From assembly GCF_000005505.3 (NCBI RefSeq), contig NC_016135.3:22290613-22354612 (forward strand): a stretch of DNA of 64,000 nt, in the 5' to 3' direction. A model generated the notes under the pieces. It saw only the letters and a list, made by a program, of their open reading frames with translations, was not told where the DNA came from and made no database searches. Origin of the DNA: Brachypodium distachyon. Lineage: Eukaryota > Streptophyta > Magnoliopsida > Poales > Poaceae. Positions 8,616-21,239 of this stretch are shown one piece after another; positions within the stretch are counted from its first letter, which is position 1; every line of letters begins with the position of its first letter. The translations under genes were made by a program, and so were the position numbers.

Positions 8616-11610
8616 TGGATTCTCGAAATGGCAGCACGCAGCTAAGCTAGCACACGGTGATTTATTTCTATTTTTTTTGGGAAGGGATGTCTGTCCGATG
8701 ATCTAGGTGGGATTCGAGGATTACAAGAATTTTTTGTTCTTGGCGGGTCTTTGTTGATTCTATGGCGGTACTGGAGGAGGGTAAAATCGGAACCTGAAGC
8801 AGAGTGATGATGATCTAGTGACGATCGAGTAGCGCTTCCTCCCTCATTTTATTGCACAGGACGTCGTCGTTGTTAATCGTTTGTACGAAGATGCACAGAT
8901 CCTGCGTGAGGAAGTTTCCGAGCCGTGATTAAATCTTCACCAGTCCATAATTTTCTTTTTATACGGAGATCTAGTTCCCTGCCTTGTTCCGATCGCTAGA
9001 AACTACGCTGCTGTGTATAACCTGTAGAGAAAGACTGTGAACCGTACTTCAACGGAACCATGAGAACTAAAGTTACCTGTTGGCAAGTTGTTGTGCTTGA
9101 AATTCAGAACTTCCCCTGCATGAATAGGAACGGAGCCAGAAATTCGGCACGAGGGGGGCGAGAAAAATAAAGCCGAAAGATGGGCTTCATTGAAGACATA
9201 TAGTCTTGATATCATATCAAATAAAGTCAGGTCGAAGTAGTTAAAATAAAAATGCAAATTACATTTCTCCTAATTTGAAGTTGCCTCTATGACCAAGGCG
9301 ACCGCCACAAAGATCAAAGACATCAATAATTTCGCCTTGCTGCTAGTTCTTTCTCAATGTAGACTATCATGCAATGGCGGAGAAAGTCGTCACCCAATTT
9401 AGTTCAAAGACACGTCTTAATCTGAACACAATCCAGCCGTTCCTATGGTCTATGAACAATAAAATAAATTTCTTAATCTGAGTACAAGTAGATTAACCCG
9501 CTGCCTGCTTGATTGCTTGATTAGGGAGCAAAATAAATTTCTTAATCTGAGCAGAAGTAGATTAACCTGTCTCCGTCACATGAATGACGAGTTACAAAAT
9601 GGCCTTCCCGTGTAAAGTTGCTCCAAGTGCGGAAGTATTTTCGACAACGTACGAATTGTACCAGCGATACGATATTCATCAGAGAGACTCGCTGTCTTTT
9701 TTTCTTTTCTTTATGTAACAGTGGTACGATCTCCATCAGAGAGACTCGCAGTATATTCGTTGTTATTCCTAGTATCTCTCCTCCAACCCCTAAACCCTCA
9801 TGATTATCCATAAACCCAGCGATGTGGATTTGCAAATGCTGAAAGTGAAAGTTGAACTTTACCGGGTAATTTATGAGCAACTTGAAAGTTCAGCTTCAGA
9901 GTACGGAACAAACAAAACTAATACGGAGTAGTTGACCAAACGGAGTGGCGGCTATGCTCAAGGAATAGACAAACATTCCTCGGAGATCTTTGTTTTACAT
10001 TTAACTCAAGATGTGTATTTCTCAATCGACAGTCAGATCTTTTTGTTCCTTCATACTCGCAAAAATCTCAATGGTTAGATTGAACGGTCATTAGCGTTAG
10101 GCTTAAAAGTTAAAACACACACCACTCAGCTTGATTAGCACTTATACAAAATAGTGATGCAAGAATCTCCAAATTTGCTAGAGCAAACATTTTTTTGAAT
10201 CGGAGTAAAAACTGAATGTGCTGTCTAGGAGTAACTAGCCAACCATGTAATTTCAGGATTTCCGTATTTCTTTTTTTTAAGAATAACCTGTAACTGTATT
10301 CAAACACGAGAATCATTACATGTACAATGCTTTGGAGTATAGGCTTTAGAAACTACAAGGTAACTCCTATAATTAAGAATTGCAATGAAATCTCTTAAAG
10401 ACATTTTCTCCGTGATATCATACTTTGCAACATGAAATTTTGCTGAAGATTCAACAAAGAGACTGCAATCAGACTGTAGCAGCAACATCGTTACTGGTAT
10501 CCGTGCACGGACTTGACTACTTTTGAAGGTTTCGAAAAGCCCCTTAAGTCGATCATAAAAAAAAGAAGAAGTCATGAGCGTTGAACGTACTTGGGCTGGG
10601 GATGATTCCCAAAACGTGCAGGTCGTCGAACCGAAAGATCTTCATTAGAAATTCCAAAATTATAAAAGATAAAACTAACAAAAGCACTAAGGCACACTAA
10701 CAACACCTCAACAGATCCGTATAAATGGATCTGCGAGTACACAAACCCAAGATTCACAAGATCGGGTGCACTAAACCCACGGGGATTTAAAATCTCTGAC
10801 TCCACAGCAACGTCCGTTGAGGCACCACCACAGTAGAGAAAAAACCAGAGAACCTTTATTCGCAACGCAACGCAACCTCCGCCATTGCGTTGCCGATCGA
10901 AACCAAACAATTGAAATAGGCAAACACTTATGTATACTCTTAGGAGGAACCGAGGTTCCCCCACCTCGCAACGCCAAGATGATGGCCGAAGGTGAGGGAA
11001 ACGCTAAATTTTCAGCGGTGACGGCTAGGGCAGAGATCTCGTGGAAAATTTAACTCATTCGCAGGATTTCCGCATTTCCTCCTAGCTCCATCCATAGATG
11101 CCCTGGAATTCGATCATACAAGTTCGATCCAATTTTTTTCTTCCAAAACCAATCTAGTGGTAGATGCGTGTACACTTTATCGGTGCCCACCACATGCCGG
11201 TGGTGATAGAAGACGGTGAGAACATCTCAAAAAAGGAAGACGGTGAGAAAGCGGGAGAGACGCACGCACAGCACTACTCGATAAACCGACCGAACACTCT
11301 CCTCACGCTACGTTATAAAATCCCCGGGCCTGGCTCATGCGTGCGCCACTGCGTGCGTCAAATGCATGGGCATGAAGCGCGTGCACACCCTGGCAAGACG
11401 ACACGTCGGCATTAAGCTGAGACTAAGCTTATACAAATGCACCGCACCTCCACGCGCGGGCTCTAAACTAGAGTTTTCCCCCTGGATTGGATTGCGAGAG
11501 CACAGCAGTATAATGCGTGTTTGTGTGCAGCTAGCGCCAACCTTCAGCTAAGCCGTTTCAAATATTTTTCACGTCGCTTTCGCCACGATTGCCCGGCCAC
11601 ACGAAATCTT
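8616..11610. other. Intergenic; short direct repeats; unclassified transposon-like stretch
   Basis: Two 38-bp near-identical copies stand at 9461-9498 and 9530-9567. A 24-bp motif with ATTCATCAGAGAGACTCG occurs at 9668-9691 and again near 9725-9748. On the minus strand 10572-10964 is an ORF of 130 aa with a long hydrophobic stretch; I do not recognise it. It may be transposon-derived. No gene is called. Confidence 0.4.
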
Positions 11611-11613
11611 GTG

Positions 11614-11734
11614 CTTCTCCGTCCAACGAAACAAACCATGTCTCAATTTTGACTAAATTTGAATGTATATCAAATTATGTCTAAATCAATTAAATTTAGA
11701 CAAACTTGAGACACCTTCTGTTGGACGGAAGGAG
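11614..11734. mobile_element. Stowaway-type MITE (worn), ~121 bp
   Basis: The ends CTTCTCCGTCCAAC and GTTGGACGGAAGGAG are inverted copies, with an inner match ATGTCTCAA / TTGAGACA. TA follows the right end; the left TA is lost. It is the same family as the cleaner copy at 26731-26850. Confidence 0.7.
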
Positions 11735-11838
11735 TACTTCTTTTCTTTTAGAACTCACTTTTTTTCAGGGGAGAGTTTTGATCTTTGAATTGCATACGGT
11801 AACGCGGATACAGATGGACCCTGACTATATTAGAGGGC

Positions 11839-12605
11839 GAGTAAATTAAAAAACCCAACACATTAGGGGATAGGGTTTCACATAGTTACCACTTTTCATT
11901 TTAGTTGGAAAAAACCACCGGATTAGCGTAATCTCTCGCTCGCTTGCGTCTAAGCCCGTTTCTAACGAGGCGGGTCCAACGGTCAGGTCAACGTGGCGTC
12001 CACCGTGGCAAATATCTCTTCTTCCTTGCACTCTCTCTCTTTCCAATTTGAAAGCCAATGGGCTTTCACTGACATGGCCATCGGAGAGCGGAGCGGCGCG
12101 CGGAGCAGCACCTCCCGGGCAAGCAGACCCGCGTGGGCGCGCGTGCGAGCAGCGGCGCGTGGCGGAGGAGCGGAGTAGCGCGCGGGCGAGCATGCGGCGC
12201 GTCAGGGCGCAGCAGGGCGCGGGGGCGCGCGCGCGGAGCAGCAGGGGGTGGGATGCGGGGGTGCGCCGGCGAGCGGAGGGCGCGCGAGCGGAGCAGCAGC
12301 GCACGGAGCGTGCGGGCGAGCTGCGGCAGGCGGAAGCAGCAGCGACATGAGCGGCGTGGCACAGCAGGGAGGAGGCGGCTCAAGCTCGGCATCCTCGCTG
12401 GAGAAGGAGCGGGGACGGCTGAATGGGGAGCAAGGAAAGAGACCACGCTGGAGGCCGAGCTGGCGAGACACACTGGCCCGACAATGGGCCATATAGACAC
12501 TAGCGAGCGAGAGGTTACGCTAATTCGGTGGTTTTTTAACTAAAACGAAACCAGTGCCTATGTGAAAAACTAGCCCATAATGTGGTGGTTTTCTGTAATT
12601 TACTC
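11839..12605. mobile_element. Mutator-like (MULE) non-autonomous TIR element, 767 bp
   Basis: Long terminal inverted repeats are seen at 11839-11951 and 12495-12605. Shared blocks include GAGTAAATTA at the tip, CACCGRATTAGCGTAA and CTCTCGCTCGCT. The flanks 11830-11838 (TTAGAGGGC) and 12606-12614 (TTAGAGGTC) are a 9-bp target duplication with one change, the hallmark of Mutator-like elements. The interior is very GC-rich and low in complexity, with no intact ORF that I recognise and no transposase, so movement would have needed an autonomous partner. It could be a Pack-MULE holding a GC-rich exon fragment. Confidence 0.85.
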
Positions 12606-12941
12606 TTAGAGGTCATACAAAACTAAACAAAGTAGCCGTCATTTGTTTGAGTGGGCTGTCTAAGTTTCTGGCCCATGATAAGGTCCAGTGCTCACTGACA
12701 GGATAAGGCATGCCTTCTTTGGGTTGAGTCGCTACCATCTCCGGCCTTCGGTGATTTTGGCCCATATGCTCTACCGAGGAATAGGAAAGACTAATCTGGT
12801 ATCCTGCTGGAAATTTCTCGATGCTTCGCCGGTTCTCTACTTAGGCGAACGTACAGCCGGCCTGCCGGGATTCCTCATTCTTCAAGGTCCCGCCATTCTT
12901 CTGCCGCTCAACACAAATCGATCCCGCGCAACGTAATCGAG
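12606..12941 (+). other. Promoter and 5'-UTR exon of the 84-aa protein gene
   Basis: A GGCCCA site II-like core lies near 12760. The segment up to 12941 ends in a good donor (GAG|GTATGA), and the next acceptor on the same strand is at 14199, just before the coding exon. I infer a leader exon and a ~1.26-kb 5'-UTR intron. Confidence 0.4.
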
Positions 12942-14211
12942 GTATGATTTCTTCATCCTCTGCGATCTTTTGTACGGATTAGCAGTTTGTCTTCTTCCAC
13001 TTTCGTGCGCCCCTAGTCCCGGAGATCCCGTATTGGCGAATCTCACATGCAAGTCTCGTACGGGGGAATCGTTACATTGGCTTTGCTTGTTCATCGGAGA
13101 GGCCGAGAGGCAACAATTAAATGTGGGCAAAGGTGGACATCTGGTCTCCTCGCGTGGAAATTAGAAACTTGGAATCCTAGGAAGGGCACCTCAAAAGCTG
13201 ATCTTCGGAACATATGTGTGTGACAATTAATTTCACAAGTAACTACGTACGTAGTACTTTGATTCGTTATACATACCCCCAATTCGTTCGATTGATGCTA
13301 TGACTCATGGCATGATTTGTGGAAACCCAGGTTGTGCAGCAGGGTCACAGATCACAGGAAAACCGATACATGCACCTTTCGTGTACTGTACAAATAAACA
13401 GCCATGAGCCTATGATATGGGAATAGAGTATTCCAAGAATTTGTATTTAAGGATGTGCACAGAACCTCTCACTTTGGAATTCGAACTCCATGTAGTAGCA
13501 TGCAGAGCAACGCCAACAGAAATTCAGTAACCTTGACTGTCTTGTAATATGAGAAATTCAGCAACCTTTTCACTTTGGTGTGGCATTTTAGGCAAGGGTT
13601 TTTGTACTATAAATACTTAATACGACCTTTCGAGTGAGTTTCACTATCAGGATTTCTTTACAATTTGAACCTTTATATGGAAAAATTCGCCAGAGTTACA
13701 CGGCAGCTCGACAATTCGACATCAAACATGTTGTTACACACAACGACACTAGTAGTGTGAACATTAGAACTAAAGGCCTGATTAGTGAAAAGCATGATGA
13801 ATCACATTTGCACAACATCATGGTAAATCCTTTTACCATCCGAAGCAATTAGGGGCATGCGGAAGGATTACAGTGTAGTTATCCTTTATCCCTAGATTCT
13901 TGACAGGACAAAGATCCAAGGATCCAAAAGGCTCAAGAAGATTATGAGAGAATGGCAAACATTTTTACTCTGTGGAGCCATAAACTAGTTATGCATTACC
14001 TTTTGTCCTTTTCTGTATGGTTAGTATAGGTTGTTACTTCGGGTTGATTTAGTAACTAATTGTATGGTCCAGTTTAGAAAACCTGCCTTGCATGCTTGTT
14101 GGCTGCTTATGTTCTTCCAAATCTGTTCTTTGAGTCAACCAAACATATGCTTGTTGCCTGCTTATTCTTCTAAATCTTTTTTTTTGTCAAATATTACAGG
14201 CAGCCTACAAA

Positions 14212-14606
14212 ATGAGGGGTAGCGTGAGATCTTTAGTGGAAACTGCAGCAAGACAAATCAAACCTGTCAATGGAAGTATGTCAAGCTTTTCTTTCAATTT
14301 GCTAGTAATAACAAAGCTGTCAAGATTTCCTTTCAATTAGCTAGTAATAACAAAAGCTCAGTGCCTTATTTTACGTCCCTTTGTTTTCTTTTTTTCTATG
14401 ATGACTGTTAAACAGGGTTGATGACAGTTAGCACTCCCCAGAAGCATGAGAAGGAGGTTATCTCTAGTGAATCAGTCCCCGCCAAGGATGAAAACATGGA
14501 GCCCCTTGTTGCTTTCAGCAGACCACCTCCTATGCCACCGGTTATTGGCCCCTTGATCGCGCTTTCACTTTTTCAAACTTCATCTAGTGATGAAGACAAC
14601 AAATGA
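14212..14606 (+). CDS. Small conserved-looking plant protein, 2 coding exons, 84 aa
   Basis: Coding exons 14212-14275 and 14416-14606 join across a GT/AG intron (A|GG, giving Arg) to 255 nt with TGA. The N-terminus is short and basic with an amphipathic look (MRGSVRSLVETAARQIK). The middle is Lys/Glu-rich. The C-terminal part has a Pro-rich turn then a short hydrophobic stretch (FSRPPPMPPVIGPLIALSL) and an acidic tail. This fits a small organelle-targeted or membrane-associated protein, but I cannot name the family and no function is claimed. Correct splicing, a leader exon and a clean stop argue that it is real. Confidence 0.65.
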
Positions 14607-15305
14607 GTCGGCAGGTACACATACACATCGCCTACATATGTTCTTCTCGATTTGGCGCCATAATGTTATAGACTTATAGTGACATTAACAATGTTGCTCA
14701 GGGAACCCACTTGCTCAGGTAGTAGCCCACCTTCCAGAGGTAGGCCTTGTACAGACTCGGAAACTGTAGTGATCCTGTTGCTGTAGTAAGTAGTAGCCTA
14801 GTAGGCAGTCTGTTGTCGAAAGCTTGAAGTTCTGTGAACATCGTTCTAGTCTTGTGTAAGTGTAACCATGTTATAAACTTTGGAGAGCAACTCTGAAGTT
14901 TGTCAGTGTGAAACGCCTTATTTTCTTCTGAAGTTGATTTTGATCTCCCATTTTTACCGGCTAGTTTACAATTCTTGTTTTCGGAAAACCTGAAGGGCAA
15001 GGAGCTCTGGCAATACACAAATCAGGATGACAGTTGATCCAGTTTATAAGGAAAATGGGATCGGAAAAAAACCTCATATAGCGGCACCATTTATAAGAAA
15101 ACCTAACCAAAAACCGCACAAGTAATGAAGCCCCGTCGCCCATCCTGAGAGTTGATCCAGTTTATATGTTGCAGTAGACATTTCATACGAGTGCAGGACA
15201 GGAATAGTCCAGAGGCTATGGTGACGTACAAAGTTAAGACGTTGAAGCCACTTTCCCAGAGCAAGTCTGTTTAAATTACCCGGACGCGCAGCAGAGTTGT
15301 GTACA
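14607..15305. other. Convergent 3' ends of two genes
   Basis: The 3'-UTR of the 84-aa gene (+) and the 3'-UTR of the ferric reductase gene (-) share these 700 bp. No other coding sequence was seen. Confidence 0.5.
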
Positions 15306-18074
15306 TCACCAGGTGAAGCTTAAGGACTGGAAGTGCAGATTGCTCCTCAGTCCAGACGAGCAGATAGCCGCGATGTCTTCGACCATCCTTGGCGGACCGC
15401 TGGCCAGCACCCCAACATTATGGCCGTCAATCCCCAGCAACATCCCTGCACAGTTCAATTTGAGAATTTTAGGACAGCTAAGCAAGCATATTTAGACGAA
15501 AAAGCTTGTGGAATGAAAGCTTACTTTTGAGATCTGGACGATGCCCGAAGTGCACATTGGTGACCTGCTCTAGGGACCGCGTAGGCAAACTCTCCAGCTC
15601 TCTGTCCATGCCGCCTGTCCCCCGACCCCGAAGCAACGGTGCCGGCGACATCCCCGGCGTCGCCCCGTCCACGCTCTGTGCCGCCTTCGCCTCCTTGCCG
15701 CTGCTCCGCTTACTCCACAGGAACGCCGCGCCGGCCACGCCAGCGATGCTGACGCAGAGGAACAGCAGGCTCAGCATCGTTCTGGCCGCCCACGGGTACG
15801 CGTGCTCCTCGTCCCCGTTCACGGGGTACACGTAGAAGCGCTCCAGCACGGCGGTAAGCGCGAGGAAGACGGCGAACGACGCTGCCACTAGAACGGCATG
15901 CCAGAGCCAGCTGCTGTTCGGACCGAGCACCGAGGCCACGGGCGCGTCCCACAAACACGGCTTGAACCTCACCTCTTGACACGGCGGTTCATCGTCGGCG
16001 CGTTCTCTCGTTACGAAGGCCTCGATGCGCAAGTCGAGGCCGGAGATGCCGCCTGAGTCCGGGACGAGGAGCTCCAGCATGGCCAGTTCGGCCGACGTCT
16101 TGAAGACGCAGACGAGGAGAATGCTCGGCGTTTTTGCGGAAGCTTCATCAGGCGCCGTGCCGCTAATATGAATGTAAGCGAGCTCGCGGATGATGGAGAT
16201 GAAGGGCGTGATGCCGATGCCGCCGCTGACCATCACCAGCGAGTCGTGCTCGTTCCCCAGGAAGCCCGTGGACGTAGCCGGGCTGTATGGCCCCTCGACG
16301 GAGACGTCGAGGCGTCCGTCGAACGACGGGGGAAGGGACGAGACCGTCTTGTACAGCTTCTGCGTCCAGTCGCCTCTCCTCCCGATGACGACGCTCAGCC
16401 TGTCGGGCTCGAACCTGCCGCTCGAGGTCACCGTGAACGGGTGCCATTGGAGCCGCGAGACGCATGGGACGTTGACGAAGAGCGTGCTCGTGGGCTCGAA
16501 CCTCAAACCTGCAACGTGTATTACATCAGGTCAGCCGTCGATCAAGCTAGTGACAGTTGCGTGAGGTCGTGTTGCTTACTGGGGATTTTGGAGAAGTTGA
16601 GCTCGACGTCCTGGGACGGCAGGATGCGGGCGGAGACGAGACGGACGCGGTTGCGCGATTGCAGGCACCGGAGGCATCGGTCGACCATGAAGAGGAAGAC
16701 GCCGGGCAGGACGTAGCAAAACGTGGTGACGCCGACGTGGAGCGCGAAGAAGACGACGAAGGGGATGTAGAGGTGGTGCGCGTAGTAGAAGAGCTCGAAC
16801 ATCCGGCGCCGGATGCGCGGCAGCGCCGTCGCCCACATCGCCAGCCCGCTCAGCAACGCCAGCTCCCCCGGGACGATCGAAACTCTCGTTCTTGCCCATG
16901 TCAACATCTGCATAACAAGCACAGTTTGTAAGTACTCTGAGAATCTTACAGACTTCTTATTATAACTAACTAAAGTACTATCTCGCGCAGAATTGGTTGT
17001 TACGGAGTGGAGTTGATCAGTCGATGCCCAGACAAGGATGTAGCAGAGCCCGTGAGCAGTGAAGAGGACCATAACGATGTGCCCCAGCCAGACATGGTAC
17101 TTGATGCTGGATTCCGACGAGAGGTCGACGAGCGGCAAGAGCGGCGAGCCGCGTGCCACTGGGAAGAACAGAAGCACGCAGCATAAGCTCCCGACTGTGC
17201 CAAGCCGCATCCCGGCTTTCTGCATCTCCGCCTGCCACCTGAGAACATTTTGCACATACGTAATAGCGTACGTCAGTTTGCAGGGAGTTCTCGTGTTTCT
17301 ATCGGTTTTCCAGGATTGCGTCGGCTGTAAATTGCTTACAGTTTCTCGCCTGGCTTGACGCGGATTTTGGAGAATTCGAGGCTGATGAAGGCGTAGTAGC
17401 ACCAGACCAGGAGCGCCAGGAACATGAGCAAGAAGGCGAGTTCTATGCCTGTCACGATACCCAGTGGCCCTCCCACTAGCACGGGTCTCCTCCAGGCTGC
17501 CATTCCCGTGCTGAATACTCGTCTGCACAAATGGAACACGAAGACACGGAGTTTTTGCATCAGTTCTGTGGCTATATCGAAAAATCTGTCGAGATCGATC
17601 GCTACTTGTTTTTGGCCGAAATTGTCGCTACTTGCTTTTTTTAGCCAGAACTTTTCCGTACCTCTTACGGCTTTGGGCGTCAGGGTCACCCCCCTTCAGC
17701 AAATGCAGGTAAACACACGCAACAACATAGAGGATCACTACTGGAAGCACGAAGATCATGATCCTAGGCCCTGCAAAAACCGTGATGATGAAGAAGAAAA
17801 ACCTCGTCAAGATCGGCAAACGGCGCGAGTTATACAATACCAAGCCGTGAGAGGCGGATCGCTAACCTTGTTTTCCAAACTTGGCGCCGTCGGTGAGCAT
17901 CGCAAGCTTAGGCGCCCATGACGAACTGTAAGTTCTTGTTGAGAGCATGACCCACATCAGGATCCACCCGACGAACAGGACAGCGGCCAGAAGAAGCATG
18001 GTGTTCCTGGCCGCCGCCGTCGCCGCCGGCGCCGAGGGCGCGCGATTCTTGCCTCGATCTGGTGTATCTTCCAT
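15306..18074 (-). CDS. FRO: Ferric reductase oxidase (FRO family), 7 exons, 728 aa
   Basis: Exons in transcript order are 18074-17867, 17770-17662, 17522-17340, 17238-17004, 16907-16580, 16508-15525 and 15445-15306. They total 2187 nt with phases that agree, ending FTW then TGA. The enzyme moves electrons from NADPH through FAD and two hemes across a membrane to reduce Fe(III) chelates. Visible parts: an N-terminal membrane anchor, a ferric-reductase-like transmembrane domain with paired heme histidines (HVWLGH..H and HHLYIPFVVFFALH), the FAD-binding HPFTV, the NADPH-binding GGIGITP, two extra hydrophobic segments in the large sixth exon, and the C-terminal NADPH block ASGP. The length is typical. 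No lesion was seen. The start is the ATG at 18074. It may act at the plasma membrane or the plastid envelope; I cannot tell which. Confidence 0.93.
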
Positions 18075-18215
18075 CACGAGTTCACGATCGATCTTCTGCT
18101 CCCAAGTCCTAACCCCCGTATTTGGCGATCATATACTCTTCGTTGTCAAATAGGTCGAGTAGAGTAGTAGACACACCTCGCCGCAGGACATATGAATACG
18201 TACGTGTGGGGTCCT

Positions 18216-18223
18216 CATATAGA
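18216..18223 (-). promoter_or_regulatory. TATA-like element of the FRO gene
   Basis: Read on the minus strand, TTCTATATGAG lies about 145 bp upstream of the ATG. The leader would be about 110 nt. Confidence 0.4.
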
Positions 18224-18554
18224 AGGGCTGGCTGGAGACAGTGGCACATAATCTCGCCGAAAGATGGTGGCACAAAATCTTGTTTCCTCGCTTGTATCTA
18301 TAGCTCTTTTGTACCGAGCCCGTAGGTGCCGAAACCTAAAAAAAAACAATAGCAATGAAGTTTCATTAATAGTAATTCATATCAATAAAAAAAAGATATA
18401 ACACATCAATGAAATTTAATGACAATATCAATATCGATATTATTTCATTAATATTTCATAAATGACTTTAATGTAACGGTATTTGCCTAGAAGAAAAATA
18501 AAGATTTGAAAAAAATAAAAAGGGTGGATGTCGTGAATGCTTTATCATATACTC

Positions 18555-18783
18555 CCTCCGTTTCTTAAATTAGGTCTTGTACGGTTTACTTTGACCGAAC
18601 CTTTTGACCAAGATTACTCTATCAATGTGTGACTTACGTGATACAAATCATAACTAGAAACAAGTACTTTTGAATATGAATTCAACGATATTTATTTATT
18701 TCACCAAAAATATACATTAATAGACTAATTCTTGATCAAATCTCAGTCAAAGGAGACAATACGTCCTAATTAAAGGAAAGGAT
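18555..18783. mobile_element. Stowaway-type MITE, right end decayed
   Basis: It begins TA-CTCCCTCCGTTTCTTAAATT. The right end holds a worn inverse of this (CCTAATTAAAGGAAAGG). The interior has the tracts TTTGACC and TGATCAAA.., common in this MITE group. Element limits on the right are approximate. Confidence 0.6.
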
Positions 18784-18799
18784 GGCTTATGTATGTATC

Positions 18800-20640
18800 C
18801 TATCTATATCTCTATATGTACATCCAACATCTATGGATATCTACATCTATATCTATCTATCTATCTACTGCTAATTTAGAGTTGGTGGCCGTTCATCCAT
18901 ACCACCTCCTACCGCATCAAGGAAAAAAATAATGCTAATTATCTCTTTCCTTACGAAAATCAAAGTGATTTTCTCTTGCCTTAAAAGAAAAATAACTATT
19001 ATTTCTTCCTTGAAAGGAAAATTTTCAAGAAAGAAACAACCAGAAAAATCAATGTGTTATCCCTTGCCTCAAAATAAGAAAAAAGAAGGTATTATCTCAC
19101 TATTGATTATCTCTTGCCTCAAACAAAAATAGTAACGACCATTTTCTCTTGCCTCAAAGGAAGAAAAAAATCAATGTGATTATCACTTGCCACAAAATAT
19201 ATATCTAATTATCTCTTTCCTAGAAATTAAACATCAACAAGAGACTGGCTAGACCCTATACTTATGCTGATTGAGGACGACGACTATCCATACTCTACAC
19301 AACCTCGTCAATAATGCTGTCTCGGTAGTTCTTTTACTCAACTCCTGTTACGCAGTACAATCAAAAACCAAGTTATTTGTTCTATTTCATAGATATTCAA
19401 CATTATATCGGAGACATACTCGTTGCACAATCGCACTTTGACCAGTGCATTTCTGAAGTGAATAACACTTTAAATTGATAGGTACCTTTGCCACGTAGCA
19501 ACGCAAAAACACCTTAGTAATTTCCCTTCACATGGAGGTTGGTGGAGGTTCATCCCTCTGCACCCAAACATAGTAATTTCCCTTCACATGGAGTCATGGA
19601 CCACTGGAGCAAATAAATCCCACACACAAGGCAACAAATAAACCAACAATTTCCGACTCAGTCTCTCGGAGGTGCTCATAGGCGTGTGTGCGTTTGTACT
19701 ATGTTTCTCAAAAAATAAACCAACAATTCCGAAATAAATAAAACAATCTTATCACATGTCTAAGGCAACGGAACAAGCTAAAATCTAGGATTTTCAAGAG
19801 TCTTTCGCTTGATTTCCAAGAAATGTAGTACGGTGTCTCGCGAAATTGTGCAGGAAAGATAAAAACACATCTTAATTTAGTTTTCTTCGCTCACGTAAAT
19901 ATGTATTGCTATATTATCTTGAAGAACACCGAATAAATTATAGGTGTGTGTGTCATTTGTATGTGATATTATGTGAGTATAAAAATTAAAAACTTACTCA
20001 GTACAGTAGGTTGGTAGACCATTTGTAAGAGCTTATATGTTGTGTTTGACGTGATATTAGAGTTATGCACCAAACGAAGTTCAGATAATGATCATTAATT
20101 CATCATTAGAAAGGATAACTAATCAACCCCAATACACGTATAAAAGTCAAACTAACCATTCCCACTTCACTTAGAAATACAAAAAAAATATCATTGTTAG
20201 AAAAAGTTGTGTTTGTCATTCTAAATCCTGATCCACCATTAAAACTTTAAAACATGAACCTGCCGGTTGGTCGACGTTTTGCATTGGGTTAATTTATCTT
20301 TGGAGGTAAAATTGGTTATTTATTTGAAATTAAAACTTATATTACCTTCCATACATTTGTCTTTATGTGAGATGGCCGAACATATGAAAATCTTGATCGA
20401 TTGTCAACTAAAAATAGACTCTTAATTGGAGATGTGTTTTCCACTTTATTCCAGAAGGAGGACTGAGCAGTGATTCCCCAATCCCCAATCACTACTGTAC
20501 TCGATAGAATTATTGTCAATATTATTGTCTCATCAAAAGTGCCATAATTCTGTTCAAGTTGCGTCGTGTCACGCCCGCTCCGTTTCTTTCTCCTTTGGTC
20601 AACCATGATGGGTTTTGCCTACACGAGCGAGTGACGTACG
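18800..20640. other. AT-rich intergenic DNA with simple and degenerate repeats
   Basis: An ATCT-type microsatellite lies near 18800-18870. At 18930-19220 about five degenerate units share the pattern TTATCTCTTGCCTCAAA. A 23-bp direct repeat (TAGTAATTTCCCTTCACATG plus three bases) occurs at 19515-19537 and 19571-19593. No gene seen. Confidence 0.5.
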
Positions 20641-21239
20641 TGCAACCCCGTGCGAGTGGGAGACGGGTTGAGATGCACCGAGCGCGTACGCGTCCGTAAC
20701 GGAATCCCGCCGTGCTTATCGGCTAATGAATGAGCAGAGACGGTGGCGGCCTGGTGGCGCCACTGTACGGCGAGCGGAAAAGACACCAGACGGCATCGCG
20801 CACCGAGCGGCGGGCGAACGAACCCCGGGGCTTGCTGCTGCCTGCGCGCTCCGCCCGTCTCACGGCTCCTGGCCTTTTTTTTTTTGAGGGCAGTCTCACG
20901 GCTCCTAGCTGGCCGGCACAATGGAATGAGCACACGCGGCAGGCCGCCAGGTGCCTTGTCGGGCCTTGCTTGCAGTTGAGCGGCCGGGTACGAGAGCAGT
21001 CCGCGAGCTCGAGCCCAGTAATGTTAAAGTGAAGACTGCTTGGCCTCACGGTGCAATTTGATCTTCCAAGGAAAATCGAGAATCCCCTATAAAGAAAAAA
21101 AATTCGAGAATCCTCTCAAAAAAAAAAAGCAAAATAGAGAAGGCCAGATAATTCCATTAACGCTAAAAAAGAAAAGAAAGACAATTCCATTAGGAAAAAA
21201 GAGAGCAACACGAAAATGGAACAGGAACCGCACGACTAG

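Noticed and set aside
9141..9153. AATTCGGCACGAG matches a well-known cDNA-library adaptor
   Set aside because: It lies inside continuous genomic sequence with no vector around it, and similar GGAGCCAGAA..GAGGGGGG stretches are common in grass repeats; chance is likelier than contamination.
12048..12543. Ala/Arg-rich ORFs in the MULE
   Set aside because: Same base-bias effect; no recognisable domain.
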